The notes under the pieces: generated by a model | Told to the model about the DNA's origin: nothing | Databases searched by the model: none | Seen by the model: only the letters and a program-made list of their open reading frames with translations | Shown here: piece after piece, positions 34,866-43,951 of the stretch | How positions within the stretch are numbered: position 1 is the first letter of the stretch | How the letters are laid out: the number at the start of each line of letters is the position of its first letter | From: SpSt-333 sp964371615 | Lineage (GTDB): Bacteria; Bacteroidota; Ignavibacteria; UBA10030; UBA8401 | Direction of reading: 5' to 3' | Assembly: GCA_964371615.1 (NCBI GenBank) | Contig: CAYJMS010000001.1 | Location: 372,001-436,000 of the forward strand | Length of the DNA stretch: 64,000 bases | Translations under genes and position numbers: made by a program

Positions 34866-35405
34866 ATGAAATTATTTCAAAAGAAACAACATCCCGATCA
34901 CGGGAAATCGTCAGCCGGCCGCCGTGATTTTTTGCAGAAAGTCGGTATTGGAAGCATTCTTGCCGGCATTGCCGGATTCGGATACCAATCGCTGCGCTCT
35001 CTGCTCCCGAATGTACTATACGAACCTCCGATGAAGTTCAAGATCGGTCTTCCCTCGCAACTGTCGGAAGGAGTAACATTTATCGAAGAAAAGCAGCTGT
35101 ATGTGTTTAAGGAGGGAAAATCATTTTATTCCATCTCAGCATCATGCACGCACCTCGGATGTACGGTGAAGCATACAAAGTTGAATCAGCCCAAGGAAGT
35201 GGAGATCAATGGCGAGAAAAAACAAATATCGTCCGAATTTCACTGCCCCTGTCACGGCTCAAAGTATTATGCGGATGGAACAAACTACTCCGGTCCTGCT
35301 CCTCGTCCTCTAAAATGGTATAAACTGGAAGTATCGCCGGATGACGGACAACTGATCGCTGACCTCGGAAAAGAAGTAGAACAAAATTATCGGCTTACAG
35401 TTTAA
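34866..35405 (+). CDS. Rieske 2Fe-2S protein of a bc-type complex
   Basis: The 179-residue product has a twin-arginine-like start (GRRDFLQKVGIGS, residues 18-30) followed by a hydrophobic anchor. The Rieske cluster motifs are CTHLGC and C-P-C-H-G-S, with one Cys and one His from each. It would take electrons from quinol oxidation at cytochrome b and pass them to a cytochrome c. It lies 16 bp after the oxidoreductase, with SD AAGGAG, and 23 bp before cytochrome b. Confidence 0.93.
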   Translation: MKLFQKKQHPDHGKSSAGRRDFLQKVGIGSILAGIAGFGYQSLRSLLPNVLYEPPMKFKIGLPSQLSEGVTFIEEKQLYVFKEGKSFYSISASCTHLGCTVKHTKLNQPKEVEINGEKKQISSEFHCPCHGSKYYADGTNYSGPAPRPLKWYKLEVSPDDGQLIADLGKEVEQNYRLTV

Positions 35406-35428
35406 TACAAATTTTACGGAGTACTACG

Positions 35429-36754
35429 ATGCAATTACTCGGTCGATTACAAACCCTCTATCAAAAAATGACATGGACATGGAATCCGGGGAGTGAGAAA
35501 GAGGCAGGCGATGCGGTCGTAAAGAACATTCTGCTTCATGCATTTCCGAATAAAGTGAGCAAGGGGAGTCTTTCCTGGAAATATTCCATGTATCTCGGTA
35601 CGGTCTCGTTCGTGCTGTTTTTGATTCTTGTTGTTACCGGTCTCATTCTTATGTTCCTCTATGTCCCTTCGGTTGAACGGGCGTATGCATCGGTCAAAGA
35701 CATCGAATTTGTCGTTTCGTTTGGCTGGCTGCTCCGATCCGTTCATCGCATCGCCGCTCATTTAATGGTTGCCGTGGTATTCCTCCACATGGTGCGAGTA
35801 TTTATTACGGGTGCCTACAAGAACGGCAAATCCGTCGGATCGAACCGGCCGTTGAACTGGATTATCGGCATTGGATTGCTGTTGATGACATTATTGTTGT
35901 CGTTTACCGGATATCTTCTGCCGTGGGATCAATTGGCATATTGGGCCATCACCGTCGGCACGAACATCGCCAGTTCCGCACCGGTGATTGGCGAACTGAT
36001 TCGGTTCTTCCTCCTCGGCGGAAACAGCATCGATCAAAATGCGCTGATCCGCTTTTATGTGTTGCATGTTTTCTTTCTGCCGGTCATCGTGCTGTTCCTC
36101 TTCCTTTGGCATATGTGGCGAATCCGTAAAGACGGCGGTCTGGCGATTGTCGATCAGGAGGCGCTTTCTCAAAAACCGGAGATCATTGCGCCGATACAAA
36201 CAAAGACGTATTCATTGCTGGGCATAACTAATGGCAGCAGCGTTCATGTCCAGACAACGATGGTGAATGATGAGCATAACAGTGTGTCGTCTATTCCGCA
36301 TCTGACGCGGCGGTTGTTGCTGGTATCGCTCGGAACGACGGCGGTGACGATCATTCTTGCGATCATCTTTCGCGCACCGCTCGAAGCGGCGGCAAATCCT
36401 GCTGTAACGCCGAATCCTGCAAAAGCACCCTGGTATTTTCTGTGGCTGCAAGAGATCGTCACCATCTCCACTATCCCGCTCGGTTTTATCACAATAAACG
36501 GTGCATTGATCGGAGGAATCATTCTGCCGACCATTCTGATCGGCCTCGCGGTGTGGTGGCCGTATCGCGATCCGTCTGGATTGGACAGTGTAGGACGATG
36601 GTTTGCCCCGGATCGCAAGAAACAAAACTCTGTGTTCATCGCTATTTGTCTTTTTATCATTCTCTTCACCATTATCGGAACATTCCTCCGCGGTCCTTAT
36701 TGGAATTTTTACCTGCCGTGGGAGCCGTGGCCGACAATGCCGGTAATTTATTGA
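35429..36754 (+). CDS. Cytochrome b (fused b/IV form) of a Rieske/cytochrome b complex
   Basis: The 441-residue membrane protein has heme-binding histidines in HRIAAHLMVAVVFLH (spacing 13) and H-V-F-F...L-W-H (spacing 14), the latter as in b6f-type proteins. The SFTGYLLPWDQLAYWA helix is typical. The Qo-site PEWY motif is replaced by A-P-W-Y-F-L-W-L-Q-E, lacking the Glu, as seen in several menaquinone-using relatives. N- and C-terminal halves are in one polypeptide. Quinol oxidation coupled to proton release is expected. With the Rieske and pentaheme cytochrome genes it probably forms the quinol-to-NosZ electron path. Confidence 0.92.
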   Translation: MQLLGRLQTLYQKMTWTWNPGSEKEAGDAVVKNILLHAFPNKVSKGSLSWKYSMYLGTVSFVLFLILVVTGLILMFLYVPSVERAYASVKDIEFVVSFGWLLRSVHRIAAHLMVAVVFLHMVRVFITGAYKNGKSVGSNRPLNWIIGIGLLLMTLLLSFTGYLLPWDQLAYWAITVGTNIASSAPVIGELIRFFLLGGNSIDQNALIRFYVLHVFFLPVIVLFLFLWHMWRIRKDGGLAIVDQEALSQKPEIIAPIQTKTYSLLGITNGSSVHVQTTMVNDEHNSVSSIPHLTRRLLLVSLGTTAVTIILAIIFRAPLEAAANPAVTPNPAKAPWYFLWLQEIVTISTIPLGFITINGALIGGIILPTILIGLAVWWPYRDPSGLDSVGRWFAPDRKKQNSVFIAICLFIILFTIIGTFLRGPYWNFYLPWEPWPTMPVIY

Positions 36755-36791
36755 TCGAAACACGATTCGCACGATTCGGAAAGGCAATTCA

Positions 36792-38015
36792 ATGAACCAT
36801 AAGACCATGAAAGAAAAATTTGATTTTGTCTCGAGAGATAAACGGTTGGTTGCTCTGGCAGGAATCGTGTTCCTTGGAGTGACAGCATTTATCTTCATCG
36901 ACGATGCAATGCCTGAATGGAAGGAATATCAATCGGAATTCATCGAAGTTGTTGCGGATAAATTCGGGGAAGAACGTGCGGCAACCATTCCGACCGGCCT
37001 GCAACAGGTGTACGTTAAAGAATTAAACACCGCCGATCGCTGCATTACCTGTCACCAGGCGATGGAATGGAAGGGATTAGAGAACGCTTCCAATCCATAT
37101 AAAACACATCCGGCCGAGATACTTAAACATCATCCGATTGCTAAATTCGGATGCACATCGTGCCACAGCGGTCAAAGTTACGCAACGGAAACAAACGCCG
37201 CCCATGGCTTTACCGAGCACTGGGAGGAACCTCTCCTCGGAAATGAGCTGGCTGAGTTTTACGTCGTCAACAATAAAAAAGCGATGCTCCAGGCGAATTG
37301 TAACACATGCCATCGTTATGAAAAAGAGACGAAGGGAATGGAATTTATCAACCGCGCCAAACAGATTGTGAATGAAAAAGGTTGTCGCGCCTGTCATGTT
37401 ATCAACGGCAGAGGCGGAACGGTGGGGCCCGATTTGACACAAGAGGGGAATAAATCGCCGGAGCAATTCAGTTTTGAACGAATCAAAGGATTTGCGTCAA
37501 TGTTTACCTGGCATATCGCCCATTTCAAAAATCCTAAAGAGATCGTTGCCGAGACGGTAATGCCGAATTTTAACTTCACCAGCACCGATGCACAGGCGCT
37601 GGCACTGCTCATGTTGAGTTGGAAGAAAGCTGATCTGCCGCTTGAATATATCCCGGGTCATAATTTTCGAGATGTACCGTCGAAGGAAGAAATAGAAAAA
37701 GAAGAACGGATGAAAACCGGTCCCGGCGCATTTTTTGTCCAGAAAAATTGCTTTTCCTGCCATTCCGTTTCGGTGCTTGGCATCGATGCAGCGGCACAGA
37801 TCGGACCGGATCTCTCGTTCGCCGTGGAAGATGTCCAGTCGCGATTCGGCCGTACGCTGGATGACTTTCTGATGAAACCGACCGGGACGATGGATGTCGT
37901 GCTTGCGACGATGATCCCTCTGACAACAGAAGAGCGACAGGAAGCGATCAAAAAACTGCGATATGCATACGAACTGGTTCAAAAAGAGAGAGCGTTAGCA
38001 AAGAAGAATAATTGA
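36792..38015 (+). CDS. Membrane-anchored pentaheme cytochrome c
   Basis: The 407-residue protein has one N-terminal TM helix (VALAGIVFLGVTAFIFI, about 17-33) and five CXXCH heme sites: CITCH, CTSCH, CNTCH, CRACH and CFSCH. The first three lie in a multiheme part; the last two, each followed by a G-P-D-L motif, are class-I-like mono-heme domains. It is located between cytochrome b and nosZ, so it most likely carries electrons from the Rieske/b complex to NosZ in the periplasm. The 3' end overlaps the longest possible NosZ frame by 4 bp, but the NosZ start is better placed 35 bp further on. Confidence 0.9.
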   Translation: MNHKTMKEKFDFVSRDKRLVALAGIVFLGVTAFIFIDDAMPEWKEYQSEFIEVVADKFGEERAATIPTGLQQVYVKELNTADRCITCHQAMEWKGLENASNPYKTHPAEILKHHPIAKFGCTSCHSGQSYATETNAAHGFTEHWEEPLLGNELAEFYVVNNKKAMLQANCNTCHRYEKETKGMEFINRAKQIVNEKGCRACHVINGRGGTVGPDLTQEGNKSPEQFSFERIKGFASMFTWHIAHFKNPKEIVAETVMPNFNFTSTDAQALALLMLSWKKADLPLEYIPGHNFRDVPSKEEIEKEERMKTGPGAFFVQKNCFSCHSVSVLGIDAAAQIGPDLSFAVEDVQSRFGRTLDDFLMKPTGTMDVVLATMIPLTTEERQEAIKKLRYAYELVQKERALAKKNN

Positions 38016-38050
38016 CCGATCGATCCACTAACATATTACGGAGAATCCTT

Positions 38051-39889
38051 ATGAGAAAGAACTTGCTGTTATTGCTGAACATCGTTGTGATGTTCACGTT
38101 GATGATCGGCTGCGGCGGAGAAAAAAAAGGGCGAAGCGGTGCGCGGTCGGATGTGCAGGAAGCAGCGCTCAAAACCTATGTTGCTCCCGGCGATCTGGAT
38201 GAATATTACTTCTTCGCATCCGGAGGTCATTCCGGACAGGTATTTATTTACGGCATTCCTTCCATGCGGCATTTATCGACGATACCCGTCTTTACTCCGT
38301 ATCCGGGAACAGGGTATGGTTTTGACAAGGAATCGAAAGAAATGCTCGGAGGATTTTTATGGGGAGATGCTCACCATCCGTCGCTGAGCGAGACCGACGG
38401 CGATTATGACGGTCGATGGCTGTTTATTTCCGACAATGCCAACAATCGCATGGCACGGGTCGATTTACGGGACTTTAAAACGAAGCAAATATTCGGTCCG
38501 ATTCCGAACGTTTCGGGAAACCACTGTTCGTCATTTGTGACGGAGAATACGGAATACGTCCTCGCCGGATCGCGATTTTCGATTCCGCTCCCCCGCGGCC
38601 GATATGAAAAGATCGAAGACTACGCAACAAAATATAACGGTGTTGTCGCCGGTATTGCCGTCGATAAAAACAGCGGAACAATGTCGCTTGGCTGGCAAGT
38701 CTTGATGCCGCCGTTCAATTATGACCTTGGTGATGCCGGAAAAGGTCCGAGCAAAGATTGGGGATTCTGGACATGCTATAATTCGGAACGGGCTATCGGA
38801 AAATTGGAAGTGACATCCACGCAAAAAGACAGAGACTATGTTGTTGCGGTGAACTGGAAGAATGCCGAAAAAGCGATCGCTGCCGGAAAATATAAGATGA
38901 TCGGCGGTGTGAAAGTAATAGATCCAAAAGATGTGGATGATGTCGTGTTCCTGCTCCCGGCGGCAAAATCGCCGCACGGCGTCGATGTCAGTCCCGACGG
39001 GAAATACATCATTGCCAGTGGAAAATTGCAAAGCATCACAACGGTATTTAACTTCGAAAAAATGCTGACGGCGATTGCACAAAAGAATTTTAGCGGCAGC
39101 GAAGACGGTATCAATGTGCTGAATTACGACGCAGTGAAGGATGCTGAAGTCAATGTCGGGTTGGGACCGCTGCATACCCAGTTCGACGACCAGGGCTATG
39201 CGTACACGTCGCTGTTCGTTGAAAGCGCAGTTGCGAAATGGAAATTAGGTACCTGGGAGGTTGTCGACAAGATACCCGTTGCATATAACATCGGACATCT
39301 TTCAACGGCAGAAGGAGATACCAAAAACCCGGATGGCAGATTTCTTGTCGCCTTAAATAAACTGTCACACGGTAGACATCTGAGTGTCGGGCCATCCCAG
39401 CCGGAAGCATCGCAATTGATCGATATCAGCGGAGAGAAGATGAATCTGTTGTATGATGCATTCACCGAACCGGAACCGCATTATGCGCAGATCATTAAAG
39501 CGGATAAATTGAATCCGATCGAAGTATATTCGAAGGAAGAAAATAAACATCCGAAGGCCATCTGGGATCTGAAAGACTCCAGGGTTGTCCGAAACGGGAA
39601 AAATGTCGAGGTATATGCCATTGCCGTACGCACCAGCTTCGAGCCGACAAAGATCGAAGTGAACAAAGGGGATAAGGTAACGATCTACATGACGAACATC
39701 GAACAAACCACCGATGAATTGCATGGCATCGGCATTAACGAATACAATATCAACGTTGTTATCGACCCGGGTGAAACAAAGGTTATCGAATTTATTGCGG
39801 ATAAAGCGGGAGTATTTCCGTTCTACTGCACGAATTTCTGCTCGGCATTGCATCAGGAAATGCAGGGATACCTTCTCGTAAAACCGTAG
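38051..39889 (+). CDS. nosZ: Nitrous-oxide reductase, clade II, Sec/lipoprotein type
   Basis: I use the ATG at 38051 (612 residues), preceded by GGAG and followed by a signal peptide ending in the lipobox L-M-I-G-C. The longer frame would put 13 extra residues before the signal. The propeller carries histidines for the CuZ cluster (DAHHPS, GNHCSS, SPHGVDVSPDG, GPLHTQFDDQGYAYTS, NIGHLST, SHGRH). The C-terminal cupredoxin holds CuA ligands C-T-N-F-C-x3-H-x2-M. The Sec-type rather than twin-arginine leader is the hallmark of clade II. The enzyme reduces N2O to N2 in the periplasm, here probably lipid-anchored. A terminator follows directly. Confidence 0.96.
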   Translation: MRKNLLLLLNIVVMFTLMIGCGGEKKGRSGARSDVQEAALKTYVAPGDLDEYYFFASGGHSGQVFIYGIPSMRHLSTIPVFTPYPGTGYGFDKESKEMLGGFLWGDAHHPSLSETDGDYDGRWLFISDNANNRMARVDLRDFKTKQIFGPIPNVSGNHCSSFVTENTEYVLAGSRFSIPLPRGRYEKIEDYATKYNGVVAGIAVDKNSGTMSLGWQVLMPPFNYDLGDAGKGPSKDWGFWTCYNSERAIGKLEVTSTQKDRDYVVAVNWKNAEKAIAAGKYKMIGGVKVIDPKDVDDVVFLLPAAKSPHGVDVSPDGKYIIASGKLQSITTVFNFEKMLTAIAQKNFSGSEDGINVLNYDAVKDAEVNVGLGPLHTQFDDQGYAYTSLFVESAVAKWKLGTWEVVDKIPVAYNIGHLSTAEGDTKNPDGRFLVALNKLSHGRHLSVGPSQPEASQLIDISGEKMNLLYDAFTEPEPHYAQIIKADKLNPIEVYSKEENKHPKAIWDLKDSRVVRNGKNVEVYAIAVRTSFEPTKIEVNKGDKVTIYMTNIEQTTDELHGIGINEYNINVVIDPGETKVIEFIADKAGVFPFYCTNFCSALHQEMQGYLLVKP

Positions 39890-39911
39890 ATCGACGCATC
39901 GAGAAAATTGA

Positions 39912-39955
39912 GAACTCTTCCGGTGCGCACATTCTCGGAAGAGTTCGGTTTTTTT
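39912..39955 (+). terminator. Rho-independent terminator after nosZ
   Basis: GAACTCTTCCG (39912-39922) pairs with CGGAAGAGTTC (39936-39946), followed by GG and seven T. It lies 23 bp past the nosZ stop and 15 bp before the next gene, so it would reduce transcription of the accessory genes relative to nosZ. Confidence 0.9.
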
Positions 39956-39969
39956 GAAAAGGACAAATT

Positions 39970-40617
39970 ATGAAACAGACATTCATAGAATCATCCAGAG
40001 CGTTTTTCGAGATTCCCCTGGATATCCGCAGCAGGATCATTGTGCTGTGTGCCGCCTTGGTGTTGATTCCGACATTCTTTCTTCCGCTGTGGAATATGAC
40101 GCTGTACTCCAATCAATTTCTCGAAGGTCTTTCGCTCGACATATACAGCTATAAACTGGAAGGCGTAAAAACGCCGAATCGGGATGATCTGAAAGAGATC
40201 AATGCGTTAAACCATTACATCGGTATGCGTCCGCTCAAAGAAGAAGATTTTACGGAATTCAAATGGATCCCCTTCGTCATCGGCGGTACAATTCTCCTTG
40301 CATTGCGAGCCGTCGTAATAGGTAAAATGGATAAATTGATTGACCTGTTCGTGATGTTTTCTTACTTCGGACTTTTTTCTATGTGGAGTTTTTATCACAA
40401 GTTGTACCTGTACGGTCACGAACTCGATCCGACGGCAGCGGTGAAAGTGCCGCCATTCACGCCGCCAATGTTTGGGCATCAAACCATGGCCAATTTTGAA
40501 GTGTACAGTTTTCCTTCGCTCGGGTCGTTTTTTATGGCATTGATGCCACTGCTTCTGTTGGCTGCAGTGTGGCTGTCGAGAAAAACCTGGAAAGAAATGG
40601 GAGGGATGAAACCGTGA
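39970..40617 (+). CDS. Nos-cluster membrane protein (NosB-like position)
   Basis: The 215-residue protein has about four TM helices (near 23-41, 101-115, 121-140, 188-206) and an extracytoplasmic loop with LNHYIGMRPL. Another loop is rich in Pro and ends FTPPMFGHQTMANF. Small polytopic proteins directly after nosZ are typical of clade II clusters, where one is called NosB, but I cannot confirm orthology. It overlaps the next gene by 4 bp (GTGA), so the two are coupled. Copper handling or maturation is a guess based on the histidine-containing loops. Confidence 0.65.
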   Translation: MKQTFIESSRAFFEIPLDIRSRIIVLCAALVLIPTFFLPLWNMTLYSNQFLEGLSLDIYSYKLEGVKTPNRDDLKEINALNHYIGMRPLKEEDFTEFKWIPFVIGGTILLALRAVVIGKMDKLIDLFVMFSYFGLFSMWSFYHKLYLYGHELDPTAAVKVPPFTPPMFGHQTMANFEVYSFPSLGSFFMALMPLLLLAAVWLSRKTWKEMGGMKP

Positions 40618-41423
40618 ATATCCCGCCGCCAATGGTTACGAGGGAACATGGTGCGTGGGCTGTCTTGATTGTCCCCATGATTGTCGGAGTGGCATATGCA
40701 CGCGAAGGATCATGGAACGTGCTGCTTCTTGCCCTGTCTGCTCTTGGAATGTTCATGAGTTATGTGCCGGTCCACATGATACTTCGTGAGTATTCAGGAT
40801 CATTCTGGGCGAATGAAAAACTCACCGCGGCATACATATGGGCGGCAATATTCCTGGGAATCGGCATATCATTTATTGTTCCGTTGATCCTCCTGGAATT
40901 CTGGTACTTGCTGCCGATAGGTGTGGTCGGCATGGCATGCTTTTTCGGAAATTATCTGCTGACGACAGCAAACGGAAAAACGATTGCCAGTGATCTGGTG
41001 GCCATTGTCGGCTTAACGTTAAGCGCTCCATCCGCATACTATGTCTCCACCGGTGATCTTGATATGAATGCTTTGGTATTGTGGATTCTCAACGTACTGT
41101 TCTTTGGCTGCAGTGTTTTTTATGTCCATATGAAGATTCGTGTCACCGGAATGAAAAAAACATCATGGAAATTGAAAGAAAAATTCATCGTCGGTGCCCT
41201 GAATATCCTGTATCATTTTTTCGTCATCGGTATTGTATTCATTATCGTACTGTATCATGCAACACCGGTAATGGTGATTCTCGCGTTTGTCCCGATGGTG
41301 ATTCATGCAATCGCCGGAACAGTAACACTACACCGGAAGGTGCGATTCAAGAAATTGGGATTTTTACTTTTGGCACAATCGATAGTATTCTGCATTATCT
41401 TGATCGTGAGTCTCAATATCTGA
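40614..41423 (+). CDS. YwiC-like polytopic membrane protein
   Basis: Starting at the GTG overlapping the previous stop gives 269 residues. The N-terminal T-R-E-H-G-A-W-A motif is the hallmark of YwiC-like proteins (in Bacillus the gene lies in the nar/fnr region). About eight TM helices follow. The function is unknown; UbiA-like prenyltransferase relation has been suggested for the wider family, but I see no clear D-x-x-x-D motif here. It is located within the nos cluster between nosZ and nosD and overlaps nosD by one base. Confidence 0.78.
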   Translation: MNIPPPMVTREHGAWAVLIVPMIVGVAYAREGSWNVLLLALSALGMFMSYVPVHMILREYSGSFWANEKLTAAYIWAAIFLGIGISFIVPLILLEFWYLLPIGVVGMACFFGNYLLTTANGKTIASDLVAIVGLTLSAPSAYYVSTGDLDMNALVLWILNVLFFGCSVFYVHMKIRVTGMKKTSWKLKEKFIVGALNILYHFFVIGIVFIIVLYHATPVMVILAFVPMVIHAIAGTVTLHRKVRFKKLGFLLLAQSIVFCIILIVSLNI

Positions 41424-42802
41424 TGCGATCATTCGTTCTCCATATAATTGCGCTCGTCTTCGTCGTTTCGGCTGTTAATGCAGACCAACACATCGTCGCC
41501 CCGGGAGTCTCCCTGCAATCAATAGTAGATACTGCACTCTTTGGAGATACAATCTATGTTAGCCCCGGGATATACGAGGGGAATATAATGCTGTCGAGGA
41601 AACTATCATTATTTGGTTCCGGGAATGCAGTGATTCGCGGCAAAGGAAAAGGGAGTGTCGTAACGGTGACCGCTGATTCGTGCGTCATACGGAACTTCAT
41701 CATTGAGCACACCGGCAAGGATCTTTTGTACGAAGATGCCGGCATCCTGTTGATGTCCAAATACAATACCATTAGGAATACGACACTCAGAAACACATTG
41801 TTCGGTATCTACATCAAACAATCCGACGGCAATATTATTGCCGATAATGTCATCTCAAGTTTTGCCGAACTTGATCAGGGGCAAAGAGGAAGCGGAATCC
41901 ATATATGGAATTCACACGGCAATGTGATTACCGGAAACACGATCAGCCGAACGAGGGATGGGATTTATATTCAATACGCGAATCATACACTTATTACTGA
42001 TAATTTGGTGCATTCCTTGCGATACGGGCTGCATTACATGTACGCCGACTCGAATATTTTTCTCCGTAACAGCTTTTATGACAATGTTGCAGGGGCGGCA
42101 ATCATGTATACTCGCAATATCATAATGAAGCACAATCTGTTTCTCCGGAACAGGGGATTTTCATCATATGGGATTCTGTTGCAGGACTGTCATTATTCGT
42201 TCGCCGATTCGAATATTATTGCGGACAATGTCACCGGCATTTTTATGGAAGCATCGACGAACAATTTGTTCAATAATAACATCATCGCTCAGAACGATTT
42301 TGCCATGCAAATGTATCAGAACTCCGTCCATAATGTCTTTACCGGTAATACATTCCTCGACAATCTGAATCCGTTGACGCTTGTCGGAAAAAGGACAGAA
42401 TCGCAGTGGAACAAAAATGGAATCGGTAATTATTGGAGTTCCTATGAAGGGTACGATCTGGATGCCGACGGAATCGGCGATATACCCATGAGGATTCAAA
42501 ACGTCTTTAATTATCTTGAGGGGAAAAACGCAAACGTGCGTTTATATCTCTATAGTCCTGCGTCGCAGGCGTTGGCGCTATCGGCAAAAGCGTTTCCGAT
42601 CATCGACATTAACAATGAAATCGATGGATATCCGTTGATGACACCGGGGAAAACGGACTGGGCATACGCGCTTCTGTCTGCCATACCCGGATCGGAAAGG
42701 AACGCGCAGCACGGACATATTGCAAGGAGCATATTTTTCATCTCGTTGACTGTTGTAGTGGGATATATCATTCTCCACATGCAGCGAAAGGAACGACAGT
42801 AG
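41423..42802 (+). CDS. nosD: NosD periplasmic copper-processing protein
   Basis: The ATG overlaps the previous stop (TGATG); an upstream frame extension would overlap the YwiC-like gene and lacks a signal. The 459-residue protein has a signal peptide (residues 1-19, ending SAVNA) and a right-handed beta-helix of NosD/CASH repeats (GNIIADNVISS, GNVITGNTIS, ANHTLITDN ...). It ends with the FAQ-type region S-Q-A-L-A-L-S-A-K-A-F-P, and a single C-terminal TM helix. NosD works with the NosFY ABC transporter in assembly of the NosZ CuZ centre. Confidence 0.93.
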   Translation: MRSFVLHIIALVFVVSAVNADQHIVAPGVSLQSIVDTALFGDTIYVSPGIYEGNIMLSRKLSLFGSGNAVIRGKGKGSVVTVTADSCVIRNFIIEHTGKDLLYEDAGILLMSKYNTIRNTTLRNTLFGIYIKQSDGNIIADNVISSFAELDQGQRGSGIHIWNSHGNVITGNTISRTRDGIYIQYANHTLITDNLVHSLRYGLHYMYADSNIFLRNSFYDNVAGAAIMYTRNIIMKHNLFLRNRGFSSYGILLQDCHYSFADSNIIADNVTGIFMEASTNNLFNNNIIAQNDFAMQMYQNSVHNVFTGNTFLDNLNPLTLVGKRTESQWNKNGIGNYWSSYEGYDLDADGIGDIPMRIQNVFNYLEGKNANVRLYLYSPASQALALSAKAFPIIDINNEIDGYPLMTPGKTDWAYALLSAIPGSERNAQHGHIARSIFFISLTVVVGYIILHMQRKERQ

Positions 42803-43524
42803 TGATTTCTATTGAACATGTGACAAAACGGTTTGGCGTTTTTACTGCAATGAATGATGTTTCGTTGTCGGTACATCGTGGCGAAGTGTTTGCACTTTTA
42901 GGGCCGAACGGCAGCGGAAAAACAACGACGCTGAAGACGATCATCGGTCTGAATATACCCACATCGGGCAGAGTGCTGGTGGACGGAATAGACGTTCACC
43001 GCGATCCAAAGACCGCTAAACGAGCGATCAGTTATTTACCGCAAAGGGTTGTATTCCCTGAAAATATGACAGCACGAGAAGTGATTCGCTTCTACGGATC
43101 GGTCCGGAAGATCTCGAAGACAGTCGCCGACGAGGCATTGGAACAGGCCCGGTTCAATGGAGCGTCGGACAAAATAGTGAGCGAATTTTCCGGCGGTATG
43201 GTCCAGCGTCTCGGTCTTGCTGTGGTTGCGCTTCCGGATGCTCCCGTGCTTATATTAGATGAACCGACTGCGAATCTCGATCCGCAGGGTGTGAAACGGT
43301 TCAGGGATTTTGTGAAGGAACAAAAACAGCGCGGGAAGACGATCATATTTTCTACTCATTTGCTTGCTGAAGTGGAGCAATTGGCGGATCGCGTCGGAAT
43401 CTTTGTCGCCGGTTCACTTGCTGCTGTTGAATCTGTGGAGAATTTACGCACCACATTTCTTACAACGGGAACAATTGAAGATCTTTATTTACACTATGTC
43501 GGAGTGAACGATGAACATGAATAG
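42802..43524 (+). CDS. nosF: NosF ABC transporter ATPase
   Basis: GTG start overlapping the nosD stop by one base. The 240 residues show Walker A GPNGSGKTT (about 35-43), the signature FSGGMVQRLG (about 131-140), Walker B VLILDEPTA, and H-loop FSTHLLAEVEQ. With NosY it forms the transporter that energises sulfur or copper-centre maturation of NosZ. The 3' end overlaps nosL by 14 bp. Confidence 0.93.
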   Translation: MISIEHVTKRFGVFTAMNDVSLSVHRGEVFALLGPNGSGKTTTLKTIIGLNIPTSGRVLVDGIDVHRDPKTAKRAISYLPQRVVFPENMTAREVIRFYGSVRKISKTVADEALEQARFNGASDKIVSEFSGGMVQRLGLAVVALPDAPVLILDEPTANLDPQGVKRFRDFVKEQKQRGKTIIFSTHLLAEVEQLADRVGIFVAGSLAAVESVENLRTTFLTTGTIEDLYLHYVGVNDEHE

Positions 43525-43939
43525 ATTTGCAATACACATTGTGGTGCTTCTGTTGATCGGATGCGGTGCATCGGAAGTGCGTCCGGTTGATCTTTTTCCG
43601 GAGGATGAGTGTGCACACTGCCGGATGTCTGTTTCCGATCCGAAATATGCCTCTCAGATTATTTCCGAAAATGGCGATGTATTTAAGTTTGACGATCTTT
43701 CCTGTCTGGAAAAGTTCCGCAAGGAGCATACTGAAGTAAAAATATCAGCCATATTTGTGAAAGACTTTGAATCGACACAATGGCTGCAGTATGAGAAAAG
43801 TATTATAGTAAAAACCGGAATCGAAACACCGATGGGATCAGGAAAAGTTGCGGTTTCTTCCAGTGACCGTGCAACTGCCGTTAAACAGAAATATCCTGCC
43901 GAAGAAAAAGATTGTGACGGCGGCTGCTGTGGTTCATAA
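43511..43939 (+). CDS. nosL: NosL copper-chaperone lipoprotein
   Basis: The 142-residue protein has a lipobox L-L-I-G-C near residue 18 and the NosL motif ECAHCRMSVSDPKYASQI (about 34-51), where C-x2-C-x-M binds Cu(I). A C-terminal Cys cluster (D-C-D-G-G-C-C-G-S) is an additional metal-binding tail, not universal in NosL. It delivers copper to apo-NosZ in the periplasm. The start overlaps nosF. Confidence 0.92.
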   Translation: MNMNRFAIHIVVLLLIGCGASEVRPVDLFPEDECAHCRMSVSDPKYASQIISENGDVFKFDDLSCLEKFRKEHTEVKISAIFVKDFESTQWLQYEKSIIVKTGIETPMGSGKVAVSSSDRATAVKQKYPAEEKDCDGGCCGS

Positions 43940-43951
43940 AAGGATGCAATA

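Noticed and set aside
40569..40613. Longer start for the YwiC-like gene
   Set aside because: It would overlap the previous gene by 49 bp; the GTGA junction and the conserved T-R-E-H-G-A-W-A near the N-terminus favour 40614.
41081..41422. Longer start for NosD
   Set aside because: It lies entirely within the YwiC-like gene in another frame and would bury the NosD signal peptide.
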